Positions 6,260 through 6,443 of a stretch of 6,443 nucleotides of DNA are shown here, piece by piece. Under the pieces are notes generated by a model. It had not been told where the DNA came from. It made no database searches and saw nothing but the letters and a program-made list of their open reading frames with translations. This DNA comes from Hyphomonas sp. (lineage in GTDB: Bacteria; Pseudomonadota; Alphaproteobacteria; Caulobacterales; Hyphomonadaceae): contig JARFRJ010000311.1 of assembly GCA_029287305.1 (NCBI GenBank), forward strand, positions 1-6,443, in the 5' to 3' direction. Position 1 is the first letter of the stretch, and every line of letters starts with the position of its first letter. Both the position numbers and the translations under genes were made by a program.

Positions 6260-6400
6260 TTACGACACATTAGAGATAATAGCGCCCGCAATCAGCAGAG
6301 GATAAGCCAGACTATTGGATAAAAGACTTGTCCCATTGGTAATAAAAATGAGCAAATAATCACTTATCATTGTGAGCGTATCGGTAAAAAAGTCACCCAT
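6260..6400 (-). CDS. Possible small hydrophobic peptide (46 residues), not recognised
   Basis: ATG at 6400-6398 and TAA at 6262-6260. The product is MGDFFTDTLTMISDYLLIFI followed by TNGTSLLSNSLAYPLLIAGA and IISNVS. It has two hydrophobic patches (about 11-20 and 29-43) and almost no charge beyond three Asp. An in-frame TAG lies two codons upstream, so the start is defined, but no convincing ribosome binding site precedes it. An ORF this short in AT-rich DNA can occur by chance. It may be a small membrane peptide or debris of a decayed gene. Confidence 0.2.
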   Translation of the reverse strand: MGDFFTDTLTMISDYLLIFITNGTSLLSNSLAYPLLIAGAIISNVS

Positions 6401-6443
6401 GGTCTAAAGGCATTCCGGCCCATCATTTGAGATATATTCAAAC

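Larger units (their letters stand above)
5923..6443. other. Right-hand 521-base stretch without a confident gene
   Basis: From left to right it contains the Fur-like operators and promoter of the siderophore receptor (5930-5990), an AT-rich run (6000-6050), the GC-rich inverted and direct repeats (6099-6181), and AT-rich DNA to the right edge. A seven-base inverted repeat, CTTAAAG (6204-6210) with CTTTAAG (6242-6248), lies between the two small ORFs. I see no tRNA, insertion-sequence end, or end of a larger gene entering from the right edge. Confidence 0.6.

Overview
The window reads as Gram-negative chromosome from a marine-type proteobacterium. The style of the TonB-dependent receptors and the Fur-like boxes would suit a moderate-GC alphaproteobacterium (Hyphomonadaceae, Parvularculaceae or Sphingomonadales relatives). 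A gammaproteobacterium with the same receptor families cannot be excluded from sequence alone. Every convincing gene is on the minus strand, so transcription runs from right to left. Two of the three large genes encode outer-membrane TonB-dependent receptors and the third encodes a secreted glycoside hydrolase.

Layout, right to left. Positions 6443-5923 hold no large gene. There are two tiny minus-strand ORFs of doubtful status: a hydrophobic 46-residue ORF, and a 55-residue ORF with a Gln-Arg-Asp repeat followed by a membrane segment. The second lies in a GC-rich repeated, self-complementary tract. Next comes a promoter region with two Fur-like operators. Positions 5922-3769 encode a complete 717-residue siderophore-type TonB-dependent receptor. 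A 238-base spacer (3768-3531) carries the leader of the next unit, with palindromes near its downstream end. Positions 3530-2376 encode a secreted family-16 glycoside hydrolase (laminarinase/beta-1,3-glucanase type) that starts with TTG. After 43 bases, position 2332 starts a second, larger TonB-dependent receptor. It belongs to the Caulobacter/Xanthomonas carbohydrate-type family and runs off the left edge without its C-terminus.

How the genes work together (inference from family knowledge and spacing): the GH16 enzyme and the left receptor look like a two-gene piece of a beta-glucan (laminarin-like) utilisation locus. The enzyme would cut the polysaccharide and the receptor would import the oligosaccharides into the periplasm using TonB energy. 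The siderophore receptor is probably a separate, iron-repressed unit that happens to lie upstream on the same strand. Both receptors would depend on a TonB-ExbB-ExbD complex encoded elsewhere.

The large genes are well-known families. The least explained part of the window is the repeat-bearing small ORF at 6023-6190. I saw no CRISPR array, tRNA, rRNA, insertion sequence or defence system.
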